Positions 63,588 through 64,000 of a stretch of 64,000 nt of DNA are shown here, piece after piece. The position numbers and the translations under genes are program-made. Each line of letters opens with the position of its first letter. The stretch's first letter is position 1. Source of the DNA: Macrococcus sp. 19Msa1099 (GTDB taxonomy: Bacteria; Bacillota; Bacilli; Staphylococcales; Staphylococcaceae); NCBI GenBank assembly GCA_019357535.2, contig CP079955.1, forward strand, positions 1,302,001 to 1,366,000, in the 5' to 3' direction. The notes under the pieces are model-generated. The model made no database searches. It was not told where the DNA came from and saw nothing but the letters and a program-made list of their open reading frames with translations.

Positions 63588-64000
63588 TTAATGACCTACG
63601 TTATAAATAGACTCGATAATTAACCTGGACCATGATTCATATTCTGCGTTCTGCATCAGTGTATGTTCTTTCTTCCAGTCAATTTTAAGGGTATCTGTTT
63701 CATTTACAAATACATCAGAAGAAGCAACTTTCAATTTGAACACAAGCCCGATATGCACACGGCCAACTTCTGTGTCATCATCATTAATAAATCCAATGAG
63801 CTGCAATACATTTGCTGAAACATCACGAACACCTACTTCTTCCTCCAGTTCACGACCTGCGTTCTCAAGTAGAACATCTTCAATTTGTGCGTTATCGATA
63901 CGATTCATATGGCCGCCGATTCCGATAGAAGATAGACCGTGGAGTCTCCCTTCGCCCCCACCAGCAAGACGTTCATACACTAAAATTTCATCGTTTTCAT
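63588..64000 (-). CDS. NUDIX hydrolase, 5' end beyond window
   Basis: The frame continues to position 64000 without a start (reading ...ENDEILVYERLAGGGEG...), so the N-terminus is outside the window. The visible part has GGHMNR and the NUDIX-box end GRELEEEVGV near the middle, followed by INDDDTEVGRVHIGLVFKL, typical of phosphohydrolases of the NUDIX superfamily. The usual Glu upstream in the box is not perfectly spaced. Substrate unknown. Ends one base before the YsoA-like gene and is probably cotranscribed with it. Confidence 0.8.
   Translation of the reverse strand, partial: ENDEILVYERLAGGGEGRLHGLSSIGIGGHMNRIDNAQIEDVLLENAGRELEEEVGVRDVSANVLQLIGFINDDDTEVGRVHIGLVFKLKVASSDVFVNETDTLKIDWKKEHTLMQNAEYESWSRLIIESIYNVGH

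Overview
The window is a stretch of low-GC Gram-positive chromosome. It carries the classic Staphylococcaceae backbone: alaS–recD2–TPR–mnmA–iscS, cymR, rarA, tcdA–6S RNA–aspS–hisS, lytH–dtd–rsh–apt–recJ–secDF–yajC–tgt–queA–ruvBA, obg–rpmA–prp–rplU–mreDC, radC–comC–folC–valS, hemLBDCXA–engB–clpX–tig. Gene order and protein sequences fit Staphylococcus or its close relatives. The insertions relative to S. aureus (LLM flavin oxidoreductase, M20 peptidase plus enolase-type epimerase, NagZ-like lipoprotein, BmrCD-like exporter pair, YfcC and AbrB-family transporters) make a Macrococcus-like genus my best guess. That is an inference from memory of gene order, not from a database search. Almost everything is on the minus strand; only the LLM oxidoreductase and rarA are on the plus strand.

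Layout. 1–7.8 kb: alaS (3' part cut by the window edge) behind a T-box leader, then recD2, a TPR protein, mnmA and its sulfur donor cysteine desulfurase. 7.9–9.3 kb: an LLM flavin oxidoreductase followed by a convergent intergenic region made of five 62-bp tandem repeats. 9.3–14.2 kb: cymR, rarA (divergent), a two-gene ABC-2 exporter, tcdA and 6S RNA. 14.3–26.3 kb: the hisS–aspS operon with a T-box, lytH–dtd–rsh, apt–recJ and an inserted M20/epimerase pair. 26.4–37.7 kb: secDF–yajC–tgt–queA–ruvBA, an ACT protein, obg with a Spo0B-like gene, rpmA–prp–rplU with an L21 leader, and mreDC. 37.7–43.7 kb: NagZ-like lipoprotein, a small membrane-anchored protein, a GNAT, and a heterodimeric multidrug-type ABC exporter preceded by a 25-codon leader ORF and an intrinsic terminator. 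43.7–51.3 kb: a small unknown protein, radC, comC, YfcC transporter, folC, valS with its T-box. 51.3–64 kb: AbrB-family permease, a small anchored acidic protein, the hemAXCDBL haem operon, engB, clpX, tig, a YsoA-like protein and a partial NUDIX hydrolase.

Regulation is unusually readable. Three T-box leaders (alaS, hisS–aspS, valS) each have a recognisable sigma-A promoter, a T-box motif and a terminator. There is also an L21 ribosomal-protein leader and a 6S RNA gene. The most interesting site is the leader ORF plus terminator in front of the BmrC/BmrD-like exporter genes. This is the architecture of ribosome-mediated transcription attenuation known for B. subtilis bmrBCD. No CRISPR array, prophage, insertion sequence, rRNA or tRNA gene was seen.
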